Shown here piece by piece: positions 8,870 to 17,833 of a stretch of 64,000 nucleotides of DNA. The notes beneath the pieces were generated by a model. It was not told the DNA's origin. It made no database searches and saw only the letters and a list, made by a program, of their open reading frames with translations. Numbering within the stretch: position 1 is the stretch's first letter; every line of letters starts with the position of its first letter. Position numbers and translations under genes: made by a program. The DNA comes from Vicingaceae bacterium (lineage in GTDB: Bacteria; Bacteroidota; Bacteroidia; Flavobacteriales_E; Vicingaceae): assembly GCA_028245195.1 (NCBI GenBank), contig JAOKCF010000001.1:416326-480325 (forward strand), in the 5' to 3' direction.

Positions 8870-11590
8870 TTACATTCTAAATGCTGTTAATTGAAATTTT
8901 AAATCAAAGTTGTCGTAAATAAATTTATCTAGCACTGCTTCGAAAGTCTTGGACTTGTACTTGATCCCAAATTTTGTTCTATCAATTGCAAATGCTGAAG
9001 TGATTCCGAATCCCTCGGCAGTTGGCCGAACTTCAACATCGAATTTCATAGATTCAGTTACGTCTTTAATCGTAAACTCTCCGACTAATACTTGTTCTCC
9101 ATCATCGTCCATCATTCCTTTTGAAATGTGCAATCTAGCTTTAGGAAACTGAGCAACGTCGAAAAAAGCAGATGCTTTCAAATGACCTACTAAGTCTTGA
9201 TTTTCTTCAGCATCTTTAATATCAGTTACTTTAATTGAATTCATATCCATGAATATTTCTCCTTCTTGAATAATTCCGTCTTTAACAACCACAGATCCAC
9301 TTTCAATTTGAATATCACCGTAGTGCTCTCCTCCTACTTTTTTTCCAACCCATCTCAATGTTCCACTTTCAGCATTAAGAGCATAACTACCATCAGCTAT
9401 ACCATTTCCTTCCAATGCAGTTTCTATCGGCATTGTTACAGCCGACTCTGCGCCATGAGAAGCTGCAGCACCGTGACCACCACCCTCAGCAATGTGCGGA
9501 GCAATTACCAATGAAACAATAGACATTAACTTAATTAAGATGTTCATGGAAGGACCAGAAGTATCTTTAAATGGATCTCCAACAGTGTCTCCAGTTACAG
9601 AAGCAGCGTGTGCATCAGAACCTTTGTATTCCATCTTACCATTAATCATTACTCCTTTTTCGAAAGACTTCTTAGCATTATCCCAAGCTCCACCTGCATT
9701 GTTTTGGAAAATTCCCATTAACACACCTGAAACAGTAACACCTGCTAACAAACCTCCTAACACTTCAGGACCAAAAGTAAACCCAACTAAAATAGGAACA
9801 ATTAACGCGATCAATCCGGGTAAAATCATTTCTCGAATAGAAGCTTTTGTAGAGATATCTACACACTTATCATATTCAGGAGTTGCCTTGTATTCCATTA
9901 TACCCGGAATTTCTTTAAATTGTCTTCTTACTTCCTGTACCATAGCCATTGCAGCTCTACCAACAGCAGCAATACACAATGCAGAGAATATAAATGGAAT
10001 CATTGCTCCAACAAATAAACCAGATAATACATCTGCTTTGTATATATCAATTGAATCAATTCCTGAGATACCTACGAAAGCTGCAAACAATGCTAACGCT
10101 GTTAGAGCAGCAGAAGCGATTGCAAAACCTTTCCCTGCGGCTGCAGTAGTGTTTCCAACAGCATCTAAATTATCAGTTCTTTCTCTAACTTCATCAGGTA
10201 ATCCGCTCATTTCCGCAATACCACCAGCGTTATCTGCAATCGGTCCAAAAGCATCAATAGCTAATTGCATAGCTGTAGTTGCCATCATACCCGCTGCTGC
10301 AATAGCAACACCGTACAATCCTGCAAATTCGTGAGAAATGTAAATTCCCGCTGCTAAAACAAGAACAGGAATTACCGTTGACTCCATACCTACAGATAAA
10401 CCCCCGATTATGTTGGTTGCATGTCCAGTTGAAGATTGTTGCACGATAGAATTTACAGGCTTTTTGCCCATCGCGGTGTAATATTCTGTTACAATACTCA
10501 TGATTGCTCCGACAATAAGACCCGTCATAATTGCCCAAAAAATATCCATTGACGTTAGTTCATAACCTCTAATTGTCATATTCTCTACCATTAGAAAATC
10601 AACTAAAAAGTAAGATGCGATAGCCGTCATAATTACTGAAGACCAGTTTCCCAAATTTAATGCTCCTTGAACAGAACCATCTTCACCTTTAACTTTAACA
10701 AATAATGTTGAAAGAATAGAGAAAATCAATCCCATACCTGCAATTACCATTGGTAATAGGATAGGAGAAAGTCCGTTAAACTGATCTGGAGTGCCAAACT
10801 CTACTTCAGCACCTAAAACCATAGTTGCCAAAATAGTTGCAACATAAGAACCAAATAAATCAGCCCCCATACCTGCTACATCACCAACATTGTCACCAAC
10901 ATTATCTGCAATAGTCGCAGGGTTACGAATATCATCTTCAGGAATTCCTGCTTCAACTTTTCCAACTAGATCGGCTCCAACATCAGCAGCTTTGGTGTAA
11001 ATACCACCTCCAACTCTTGCAAACAATGCAATTGATTCAGCTCCTAAAGAAAAACCTGCTAGTATTTCAATTGCTAAAATGTAGCTACCTTCCGCAACCA
11101 TAGTTCCTTCAGGCCCAAATAGAGCTAAAAGAACAATAAAAATTCCACCTAAGCCTAAAACCGCTAAACCTGCAACACCCAATCCCATTACCGTACCTGC
11201 AGTAAAAGAAACACTCAAAGCTTTCGCTAAAGAAGTTCTTGCTGCTTGCGTAGTTCTTACGTTTGCTTTTGTAGCGATATTCATTCCCAAATATCCTGCT
11301 AGTGCAGAAAGAAAAGCACCTATAAGAAAAGTAATTGCGATTATAGGATGAGAACTTTCTGTCATCGTACCGGACCAACCTAATAATATTGCTGCAATTA
11401 CAACAAAATAGCCCATTACTTTCCATTCAGCTTTCAAGAAAGCCATTGCACCTGTTGCGATATGATTTGCAAGTTCTTTCATATTATCATCTCCGGCATC
11501 TTGTTTCGTTACCCAAGATGATTTCACTGCCATTATAAGCAATCCAATAATTCCTAGAAAAGGAACAACGTATAATAAAAAATTTTCCAT
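8870..11590 (-). CDS. hppA: K+-dependent membrane pyrophosphatase fused to a YceI domain
   Basis: Ion-translocating pyrophosphatase that couples PPi hydrolysis to ion export. Residues 1-700 carry the polytopic core with the hallmark segments DVGADLVGKVE and NVGDNVGDVAGMGADLF. Ala483 in GNTTAAAGKG marks the K+-dependent class (K+-independent enzymes have Lys there). The acidic gate residue usual in helix 6 is absent; Glu185 in GAESIALF (helix 5) probably replaces it, as I recall for flavobacterial H+-pumping enzymes. After a Gly/His/Ala linker, residues about 733-906 form a YceI-like lipocalin domain (SGTLRWVGKK ... FDLKFQLTAFRM). The enzyme's C-terminus faces outward, so this domain would be periplasmic. 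No frameshift joins the parts; the reading frame is continuous. Confidence 0.95.
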   Translation of the reverse strand: MENFLLYVVPFLGIIGLLIMAVKSSWVTKQDAGDDNMKELANHIATGAMAFLKAEWKVMGYFVVIAAILLGWSGTMTESSHPIIAITFLIGAFLSALAGYLGMNIATKANVRTTQAARTSLAKALSVSFTAGTVMGLGVAGLAVLGLGGIFIVLLALFGPEGTMVAEGSYILAIEILAGFSLGAESIALFARVGGGIYTKAADVGADLVGKVEAGIPEDDIRNPATIADNVGDNVGDVAGMGADLFGSYVATILATMVLGAEVEFGTPDQFNGLSPILLPMVIAGMGLIFSILSTLFVKVKGEDGSVQGALNLGNWSSVIMTAIASYFLVDFLMVENMTIRGYELTSMDIFWAIMTGLIVGAIMSIVTEYYTAMGKKPVNSIVQQSSTGHATNIIGGLSVGMESTVIPVLVLAAGIYISHEFAGLYGVAIAAAGMMATTAMQLAIDAFGPIADNAGGIAEMSGLPDEVRERTDNLDAVGNTTAAAGKGFAIASAALTALALFAAFVGISGIDSIDIYKADVLSGLFVGAMIPFIFSALCIAAVGRAAMAMVQEVRRQFKEIPGIMEYKATPEYDKCVDISTKASIREMILPGLIALIVPILVGFTFGPEVLGGLLAGVTVSGVLMGIFQNNAGGAWDNAKKSFEKGVMINGKMEYKGSDAHAASVTGDTVGDPFKDTSGPSMNILIKLMSIVSLVIAPHIAEGGGHGAAASHGAESAVTMPIETALEGNGIADGSYALNAESGTLRWVGKKVGGEHYGDIQIESGSVVVKDGIIQEGEIFMDMNSIKVTDIKDAEENQDLVGHLKASAFFDVAQFPKARLHISKGMMDDDGEQVLVGEFTIKDVTESMKFDVEVRPTAEGFGITSAFAIDRTKFGIKYKSKTFEAVLDKFIYDNFDLKFQLTAFRM

Positions 11591-11633
11591 AGTGTATTAT
11601 TAATGTGTAATCTTTTTTCTTTTTTGAAGTCCG

Positions 11634-11664
11634 CAAAAGTAGAAGTAATATTTTTTATATGCAA
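11634..11664 (-). promoter_or_regulatory. putative hppA promoter
   Basis: On the minus strand, TTG (11662-11664), a 20-nt spacer, then TACTTTTG (11634-11641), an exact TAnnTTTG match, about 45 bases upstream of the hppA ATG. Confidence 0.5.
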
Positions 11665-11781
11665 TAAGCTGAACAAATGCCCAAACCGAAACTTAATTTA
11701 AAAACTCTTTAACTTAGAAAGCATTCAAATTATTTGACTAACAGCCGAATGAGGCGCACACTGCAAAACTATTTCTAATAA

Positions 11782-11822
11782 AAAAGCTTGATTAAATAGG
11801 CAACCCTCTTAATCAAGCTTTT
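11782..11822 (-). terminator. intrinsic terminator of pdhB
   Basis: Perfect 14-bp stem (11782-11795 with 11809-11822) with a 13-nt loop, A/T flanked, located just beyond the minus-strand stop of the pyruvate dehydrogenase gene. Confidence 0.8.
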
Positions 11823-11873
11823 ATTATTTATTTGATACTATACCAATATATTGGCAGAATAGTAGGATGTTCT

Positions 11874-12854
11874 TTACTTTACGTAAGCAACATCTTTAAC
11901 CGCATCCATAAGGTCTTTTATATTCGGCATCCAAGCCTCAACCAAGGTTGGCGCATATGGAAGTGGCGTATCTTTAGTATTTACTCTTCGAATTGGTGCA
12001 TCTAAATAATCAAATGCATTTCGCTGAATCATGTAACTTAACTCTGTAGAAATGTTACCTAAAGGCCATGCTTCTTCCAAAATTACCATTCGGTTTGTCT
12101 TTTTTACAGACTCAATTACCGTTGCGTAATCGATTGGGCGAATAGTTCTCAAGTCAATTACTTCAGCATTTATTCCTTCCTTAGCTAATTCTTCTGCAGC
12201 AGCCAAAGCTACTTTCATAATCTTTCCAAAAGAAACTATCGTCACATCTGCTCCCTCTCTCACTACTTTCGCTTGTCCAATTGGAATTAAATATTCTCCC
12301 TCAGGAACTTCTCCTTTATCACCATACATTTGCTCAGACTCCATGAAAATAACAGGGTCCATATCTCGAATAGCTGATTTCAATAGACCTTTTGCATCTG
12401 CAGGGTTAGAAGGTACAATCACCTTTAATCCAGGTGTATTTGCGAACCAGTTGTCAAATGCCTGAGAGTGCTGAGCTCCCAATTGTCCCGCAGAACCGGT
12501 TGGGCCTCTAAACACCATTGGTGAACCAAAATGACCGCCTGACATGCTTAACATTTTAGCCGATGCATTTATTACTTGATCAATCGCTACCAAAGAGAAG
12601 TTGAACGTCATGAATTCAATGATTGGCTTTAAACCATTCATCGCTGCTCCTACTCCAATACCAGCAAATCCTAATTCTGCAATAGGCGTATCGATTACTC
12701 GCTCTGGTCCAAATTCGTCTAACATACCCTGGCTTACTTTATAAGCACCATTATATAAAGCTACTTCTTCCCCCATCAAAAAGACATTGTCATCTCTTCG
12801 CATCTCTTCATTCATTGCTTCTCGGAGGGCTTCTCTAAATTGTAAAGTTTTCAT
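11874..12854 (-). CDS. pdhB: pyruvate dehydrogenase E1 component, beta subunit
   Basis: Beta subunit of the thiamine-diphosphate E1 enzyme that decarboxylates pyruvate for acetyl-CoA formation. The 326 residues match the family length from MKTLQFREALREAMNEEM to the C-terminus. Typical segments are GEEVALYNGAYKVSQG, DTPIAELGFAGIGVGAA (with the ThDP-activating Glu) and FRGPTGSAGQLGAQHSQ. The alpha subunit and E2 are not adjacent, so the complex is encoded at more than one place. Branched-chain oxo-acid E1 beta is the main alternative, but the overall pattern fits pyruvate. Confidence 0.93.
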   Translation of the reverse strand: MKTLQFREALREAMNEEMRRDDNVFLMGEEVALYNGAYKVSQGMLDEFGPERVIDTPIAELGFAGIGVGAAMNGLKPIIEFMTFNFSLVAIDQVINASAKMLSMSGGHFGSPMVFRGPTGSAGQLGAQHSQAFDNWFANTPGLKVIVPSNPADAKGLLKSAIRDMDPVIFMESEQMYGDKGEVPEGEYLIPIGQAKVVREGADVTIVSFGKIMKVALAAAEELAKEGINAEVIDLRTIRPIDYATVIESVKKTNRMVILEEAWPLGNISTELSYMIQRNAFDYLDAPIRRVNTKDTPLPYAPTLVEAWMPNIKDLMDAVKDVAYVK

Positions 12855-12882
12855 AATCGATTGTTCTGTATAAAAAGGATGT

Positions 12883-12890
12883 CAAAAGTA
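12883..12890 (-). promoter_or_regulatory. putative pdhB -7 element
   Basis: TACTTTTG read on the minus strand, an exact TAnnTTTG match 29 bases before the ATG. No clear -33 TTG at standard spacing was found. Confidence 0.4.
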
Positions 12891-12957
12891 ATAAATTGAC
12901 AACAAACTAATACATCTGATGTTTTAATTCCAGAATTGAAATTGAGAAAAAAATAAT

Positions 12958-12989
12958 TTGCCTGAATGCACTGATTTTGATTAATTTCG
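12958..12989 (+). promoter_or_regulatory. putative etfBA promoter
   Basis: TTG (12958-12960), a 21-nt spacer and TAATTTCG (12982-12989), one base from the TAnnTTTG consensus. It would give a leader of about 65 bases before etfB. Confidence 0.4.
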
Positions 12990-13062
12990 TAGACCTTCTA
13001 TGCTAACCTATCGTCTACACTTAATGTGTTTATTGTAAATAAGTTAATTTAAAAAATTCAAT

Positions 13063-13803
13063 ATGAAAATTTTAGTTTGTATCAGTAAAGCACCTGACAC
13101 TACGTCGAAAATTGCTTTTACCGACAACAATACTGCATTTGATAAGAATGGAGTGCAATTTATAATCAACCCTTACGACGAGTGGTATGCATTGGTTAGA
13201 GGCTTGGAATTAAAGGAAGTAAACGGCGGAAGTGTGACCATTTTGAATGTTGGCGGAGCTGACAATGATCCAACGATTAGAAAAGCGCTTGCTATTGGAG
13301 CAGATGATGCCGTAAGAATCAATATGGAGCCTACAGATGCCTTAGGTGTTGCCAAGCAAATCGCCGACTACGCAAAAGAAAATGCATTTGATTTGGTTCT
13401 TTGTGGGAAAGAAACGATTGACTATAATGGTTCGCAAGTTGGCGGAATGGTTGCTGCGTTTTTAGATCAACCGTTTATTTCAAATGCCTCTAAGCTTGAT
13501 ATGGCAGGAAATACTGCTACAGTTGAAAGAGACATTCAAGGAGGAAAAGAAATTGTTGAAGTAGACACACCATTTGTTTTAAGTGCGGCAAAAGGTATGG
13601 CTGAAGCTAGAATTCCGAACATGAGAGGAATTATGGCAGCCAGATCAAAGCCTTTGAGTGTGGTAGAGCCAAGTGCTTTTGAAAACACTACAGAGATTGC
13701 CTCTTACGAGTTACCTCCTGCAAAAGGAGCTTGTAAAATGGTATCGGCAGACAACCCTGCTGAATTACTTAATTTATTACGAAACGAAGCAAAAATCATT
13801 TAA
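13063..13803 (+). CDS. etfB: electron transfer flavoprotein, beta subunit
   Basis: Small subunit of the electron transfer flavoprotein, which collects electrons from acyl-CoA dehydrogenases and passes them to the quinone pool. It is 246 residues long. Recognisable are the N-terminal MKILVCISKAPDT, the AMP-binding region GKETIDYNGSQVGGMVA, and the AKGMAEARIPNMRGIM recognition loop. It lies three bases upstream of etfA in the usual order, as one transcript. Confidence 0.96.
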   Translation: MKILVCISKAPDTTSKIAFTDNNTAFDKNGVQFIINPYDEWYALVRGLELKEVNGGSVTILNVGGADNDPTIRKALAIGADDAVRINMEPTDALGVAKQIADYAKENAFDLVLCGKETIDYNGSQVGGMVAAFLDQPFISNASKLDMAGNTATVERDIQGGKEIVEVDTPFVLSAAKGMAEARIPNMRGIMAARSKPLSVVEPSAFENTTEIASYELPPAKGACKMVSADNPAELLNLLRNEAKII

Positions 13804-13806
13804 GAC

Positions 13807-14760
13807 ATGTCAATATTAGTATACGCCAATACGGCAAACAATAAAGTTCACAAATCAGCTTTTGAAGCAGTGTCTTACGGCGCTCTAATTGCTGAAAAAT
13901 CTGGAGACACCGTAACCGCGGTTGTAGTTGGAAATGCAGATGATTTAGATACGCTTGGAAAATACGGAGCCGATAAGGTGCTTCATGTAACCAACGATAA
14001 ATTAAACGACTTTCAGCCAACCTTAGTTGCTCAAGCAATTCAACACGCGGCAGAAGAAAACAACGCTTCCATTATTGTTTTTTCTCACGATTTATCGGGA
14101 AAATCCGTAGCACCAATTTTGGCTGCAAAAATGAATGCTGGAATTGTTACCGGTGCAGTAGACTTGCCACAAAAGAACGCTGACTTTATTGTGAAAAAAG
14201 CAGTTTTTTCAGGTAAAGCTTACGCCCATGTTAAAATAACTACTCCAACAAAAATTATTTCGCTTACGCCAAATGCATTGGAGAAAAAAGAATTCAACAA
14301 AACGGCAACGGTAGAAGACAAAGCTTACGAATTAGGGGATTCTCGCTTAAAGGTGGTGGAGCAAAAATTTCAATCAACTGATTTACCATTAACAGAAGCG
14401 GATTTAGTGGTAAGTGCAGGTAGAGGCTTAAAAGGTCCTGAAAATTGGGGAATGATTGAAGACCTTGCAAAAGCATTAGGAGCTGCAACTGCTTGTTCAA
14501 GACCAGTTTCTGATATGGATTGGAGACCACACCACGAGCACGTAGGTCAAACTGGTGTTGCTATTCGACCTAACTTATACATTGCAGTAGGTATTTCAGG
14601 AGCCATTCAACATTTAGCTGGAGTTAACCAGTCAAAGGTAATTGTTGTCATTAATACCGATCCTGATGCACCATTCTTTAAAGCGGCTGATTATGGAATT
14701 GTTGGCGATGCTTTTGAAGTTGTGCCGAAATTAGTAGAAGCTGCAAAAGCCATAAATTAA
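13807..14760 (+). CDS. etfA: electron transfer flavoprotein, alpha subunit
   Basis: FAD-binding partner of EtfB. The C-terminal FAD domain is clear: SAGRGLKGPENWGMIEDLA, then ACSRPVSDMDWRPHHEHVGQTG, then YIAVGISGAIQHLAG and INTDPDAPFFKAADYGIVGD. It is 317 residues long, as expected. The acceptor oxidoreductase (ETF-QO) is not in this window. Confidence 0.96.
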   Translation: MSILVYANTANNKVHKSAFEAVSYGALIAEKSGDTVTAVVVGNADDLDTLGKYGADKVLHVTNDKLNDFQPTLVAQAIQHAAEENNASIIVFSHDLSGKSVAPILAAKMNAGIVTGAVDLPQKNADFIVKKAVFSGKAYAHVKITTPTKIISLTPNALEKKEFNKTATVEDKAYELGDSRLKVVEQKFQSTDLPLTEADLVVSAGRGLKGPENWGMIEDLAKALGAATACSRPVSDMDWRPHHEHVGQTGVAIRPNLYIAVGISGAIQHLAGVNQSKVIVVINTDPDAPFFKAADYGIVGDAFEVVPKLVEAAKAIN

Positions 14761-14837
14761 TTTCAAAAACACGAATCAAATAACTTTTGTTCTAAACATT
14801 TAATGGCGCACAAAAGTTATTTCATTTCAAGCAAACC

Positions 14838-15437
14838 ATGGAGAAAATAGCCATAGACATAGTAGGATTATCCTACAGCCAAACACAATCGGGAGCGTAT
14901 GCTTTGGTGTTAGGCGAACAAGATGGAAATAGAAGACTGCCCATTATTATTGGTGGCTTTGAAGCGCAAGCCATTGCCATAGAGTTGGAGGATATGACTC
15001 CTAGTAGGCCATTAACCCACGATTTATTTAAAAGTTTCGCAGATTCATTCAAAATAAATATTGAGGAAGTATTAATTTACAACTTGATGGAAGGTATTTT
15101 TCATGCTAAATTAATTTGCAGACAGGGTGACTCCCTGGTTGAAATTGATACTCGAACTTCGGATGCTGTTGCGCTTGCAGTTCGTTTTAAGTGCCCCATT
15201 TATACGCACGAATTTATTTTGAAGGAAGCTGGAATAATCTTAGAAGAAGGGGCTGATTCAGACTCTAAACCCGCGGCAAAAATGCCGAAGTCTGATAAAA
15301 AAGAAAAAAAAGGTCTAGCTTCGTTATCGCTTACGGAGTTGAACGAAAAACTTGACATTGCCTTGAATACTGAAAATTATGAAGAAGCATCAAGGCTTAG
15401 AGATGAAATCAACAAAAGAGGCGAAAGCAATAACTAA
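14838..15437 (+). CDS. bifunctional nuclease-domain (DUF151) protein with UVR motif
   Basis: A 199-residue protein with an N-terminal BFN/DUF151 domain (about 1-135; EDMTPSRPLTHDLFKSF and DTRTSDAVALAVRFKCPIY are typical) and a C-terminal UvrB/UvrC interaction motif (about 163-195; LNEKLDIALNTENYEEASRLRDEI). BFN domains have been linked to nuclease activity in plants and bacteria, but the role of this two-domain form in Bacteroidota is not settled. The nucleoside transporter gene follows after 12 bases, so they are probably co-transcribed. Confidence 0.85.
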   Translation: MEKIAIDIVGLSYSQTQSGAYALVLGEQDGNRRLPIIIGGFEAQAIAIELEDMTPSRPLTHDLFKSFADSFKINIEEVLIYNLMEGIFHAKLICRQGDSLVEIDTRTSDAVALAVRFKCPIYTHEFILKEAGIILEEGADSDSKPAAKMPKSDKKEKKGLASLSLTELNEKLDIALNTENYEEASRLRDEINKRGESNN

Positions 15438-15449
15438 CCAACCTCAGAT

Positions 15450-16913
15450 TTGAAAAATATTTCAACCCTCCTCTTTCTGCTACTCTTAGGCTGTTTACCT
15501 ACAGAATTATTAGCTCAAGAAGTATCCAACGAAGCAAATGCATCTGCCATAGCGACCATTCCAATGGATGGGTTTTCTTTTAATTCCTTTATTCGAGGAA
15601 TTATTGGCTTGGCCTCTTTATTTGTTATTGCCTTTATCTTTAGTAGCAACCGCAAAGCGATAAACTGGCGAACAGTTGGCATAGGTTTAGCATTTCAAAT
15701 CGTGATTGCCATTGGTGTGCTGAAAGTTCCTTTCATTCAAAATATATTTGAATTTATCGGCAAAATATTTGTCAAAATTTTAGAGTACACACAAGCCGGA
15801 AGTAAATTTTTATTTGAAGGCTTAGTTGTAGATATGGACACCTTTGGGTTCATTTTCGCTTTTCAAGTATTGCCTACCATTATTTTCTTTTCGGCGTTAA
15901 CTTCCGTTTTATTTTACCTTGGTATTATTCAAAAAGTAGTAAAAGCATTTGGTTGGCTGCTTTCTAAATTACTTCTAATTTCTGGAGCTGAAAGTTTGAG
16001 TGTAGCTGGCAACATTTTTTTAGGTCAAACCGAAGCACCGCTGTTAATTAAAGCCTACCTCGAAAAAATGAATAAGAGTGAAATTCTCTTGGTCATGATT
16101 GGAGGAATGGCGACAGTTGCAGGGGCAGTGCTTGCTGCTTACATTGGCTTTTTAGGTGGAGATGATCCGGCTTTACGACTCGTTTTTGCAAAGCATTTAT
16201 TGGCCGCTTCGGTAATGGCTGCGCCTGGAGCTATTGTTATTTCAAAAATTCTTTACCCACAAACCGAATCAATTAACACAGAAGTGGAAGTTTCTGCAGA
16301 TAAAATAGGATCAAATTTTTTAGATGCCATTGCCAATGGAACTACCGAAGGTTTAAAGTTAGCAGTGAATGTTGGTGCTATGCTCTTGGTATTTGTAGCC
16401 TTTATTGCACTTGTAAATGGTGGCTTGGGCGCATTGGCTTCCTTTGACGGCTTCACTGTGGAGTGGTTAGGCATTGACTGGCATTTCACTTCGTTGAATA
16501 AGGTAATTGCAGCCAATAGCTCTTACGATGGCCTGTCGTTGGAATTTATACTGGGAACCATATTTGCACCCTTGATGTGGCTCATTGGAGTTGCCAAAGA
16601 AGACATGATGCTAATGGGACAGTTGCTGGGAATTAAATTAGCAGCGAGTGAGTTTGTCGGATACATACAATTAGCAGGGCTAAAAGACGTAACCAATGTT
16701 TCGCATTTGAAATACGACAAGTCTATTATTATGGCCACCTACATGCTTTGTGGTTTTGCCAATTTTGCCTCCATTGGCATTCAAATTGGGGGCATTGGTT
16801 CGCTTGCTCCTGGGCAACGAAAAACCCTTTCTAAGTTTGGCATGAAGGCGTTATTAGGTGGATCCATTGCTTCTTTAATTTCAGCTACGGTAGCTGGAAT
16901 GATCTTGGGGTAA
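15450..16913 (+). CDS. NupC-family concentrative nucleoside transporter
   Basis: Cation-coupled nucleoside importer of the CNT family. The family segments GQTEAPLLIKAYL, SVMAAPGAIVISKIL and CGFANFASIGIQIGGIG are present, together with multiple transmembrane helices. The frame begins with TTG at 15450; no ATG lies near. This start adds a signal-peptide-like N-terminus (MKNISTLLFLLLLGCLPTEL) before the first transporter helix, an arrangement I have seen in Bacteroidota members of the family. Together with the nearby deoxynucleoside kinase and thyA it suggests nucleoside salvage. Confidence 0.9.
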   Translation: MKNISTLLFLLLLGCLPTELLAQEVSNEANASAIATIPMDGFSFNSFIRGIIGLASLFVIAFIFSSNRKAINWRTVGIGLAFQIVIAIGVLKVPFIQNIFEFIGKIFVKILEYTQAGSKFLFEGLVVDMDTFGFIFAFQVLPTIIFFSALTSVLFYLGIIQKVVKAFGWLLSKLLLISGAESLSVAGNIFLGQTEAPLLIKAYLEKMNKSEILLVMIGGMATVAGAVLAAYIGFLGGDDPALRLVFAKHLLAASVMAAPGAIVISKILYPQTESINTEVEVSADKIGSNFLDAIANGTTEGLKLAVNVGAMLLVFVAFIALVNGGLGALASFDGFTVEWLGIDWHFTSLNKVIAANSSYDGLSLEFILGTIFAPLMWLIGVAKEDMMLMGQLLGIKLAASEFVGYIQLAGLKDVTNVSHLKYDKSIIMATYMLCGFANFASIGIQIGGIGSLAPGQRKTLSKFGMKALLGGSIASLISATVAGMILG

Positions 16914-17057
16914 ACACTATTCCCTTTCATTCTATTTCCCAGCTCTAAGTCACCCATTGGCTAACAACATTATATTTTTACTGCTGCATGTAACATATAC
17001 AGACGGAAATAAGCTTAGCTTTCATCTCATTCGATTGTTGACATTCACGAAAAAAAG

Positions 17058-17617
17058 ATGGAAATCAAAAAGACTAATAAAGTATTTATCGCAAAGAGTT
17101 TAGACGGATACATTGCTGATAAAAACGGAGGCATAGATTGTTTACACTCAATCCTCAACCCAAATGGTGAAGATATGGGATATGATGAATTTAACAATGG
17201 AATTGACGCCCTTGTTATGGGACGAATAACTTTCGAAACCGTGCTCGGATTTGATGTTGATTGGCCTTATGACAAACCAGTATTTGTATTGAGCTATAAA
17301 CTAAAAGAAATACCTGAAAGCCATAAAGGAAAAGCATTTTTGACCAAAGGAACCTTAACAAAATTTTAAAGCAAATCTACGAGGAAGGATTTAATCGATT
17401 ATATATAGATGGTGGAACAACAATTCGGAACTTTTTAAAAGAGAACTTGATAGACGAAATGGTACTTACAACAATTCCGATCTTATTGGGTGGTGGTTCT
17501 TCATTATTCGCTCAACTTCCGGGCAAAATGAAATTTAAACTAATTGGAACAAAAACATATTTAAATCAAATAACGCAGAATCATTATAAACGAGAAAGAT
17601 TAAATACAACGCTTTGA
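17058..17617 (+). pseudogene. frameshifted RibD C-terminal/DHFR-like reductase
   Basis: Small reductase of the YyaP/YwjB type (RibD C-terminal fold). The first frame runs from ATG 17058 (VFIAKSLDGYIADKNGGID) to a TAA at 17367-17369. The expected continuation is present one base out of register from 17363: ILKQIYEEGFNRLYIDGG, then LIDEMVLTTIPILLGGGSSLF, ending at TGA 17615-17617. The best explanation is a one-base deletion near 17360-17366. The slip site is not a canonical -1 heptamer, so programmed frameshifting is unlikely. It may be a sequencing error in the A/T run. Confidence 0.85.
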
Positions 17618-17692
17618 TAAAGCGAAAAATCAAAAGTTTAGCAAATTCCATAGCTCTGCTTGCCATTTACTGAACGTGCACAATAATGTACT

Positions 17693-17755
17693 ATGAATAA
17701 ATACCTGTTGTTTTTAGTAATAATTCTCAGTAGTAATAAGATTGAAAAAAATTGA
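17693..17755 (+). other. signal-peptide-like start cut off by an in-frame TGA
   Basis: ATG 17693 encodes MNKYLLFLVIILSSNKIEKN and then TGA at 17753-17755. The same frame is open directly after the TGA and runs into the next coding region without any other stop. It looks like the lost export signal of that gene. Confidence 0.55.
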
Positions 17756-17833
17756 ACTACATCATTTAATATAACGAAGTATAATGACTACCAACTAGAA
17801 TTTGTTAATATATATATTGATAGGTTCCTTACA

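Noticed and set aside
9492-10334. 280-codon open frame on the plus strand opposite hppA
   Set aside because: It lies fully within the strongly conserved pyrophosphatase gene; its low-complexity Ala/Pro/Thr sequence is what the reverse of that gene's codons would give.
17358-17370. Programmed -1 frameshift site in the DHFR-like gene
   Set aside because: The heptamer A-AAA-TTT does not fit X-XXY-YYZ in the right phase (second codon would mispair), and no downstream structure was seen; a simple deletion is a better account.
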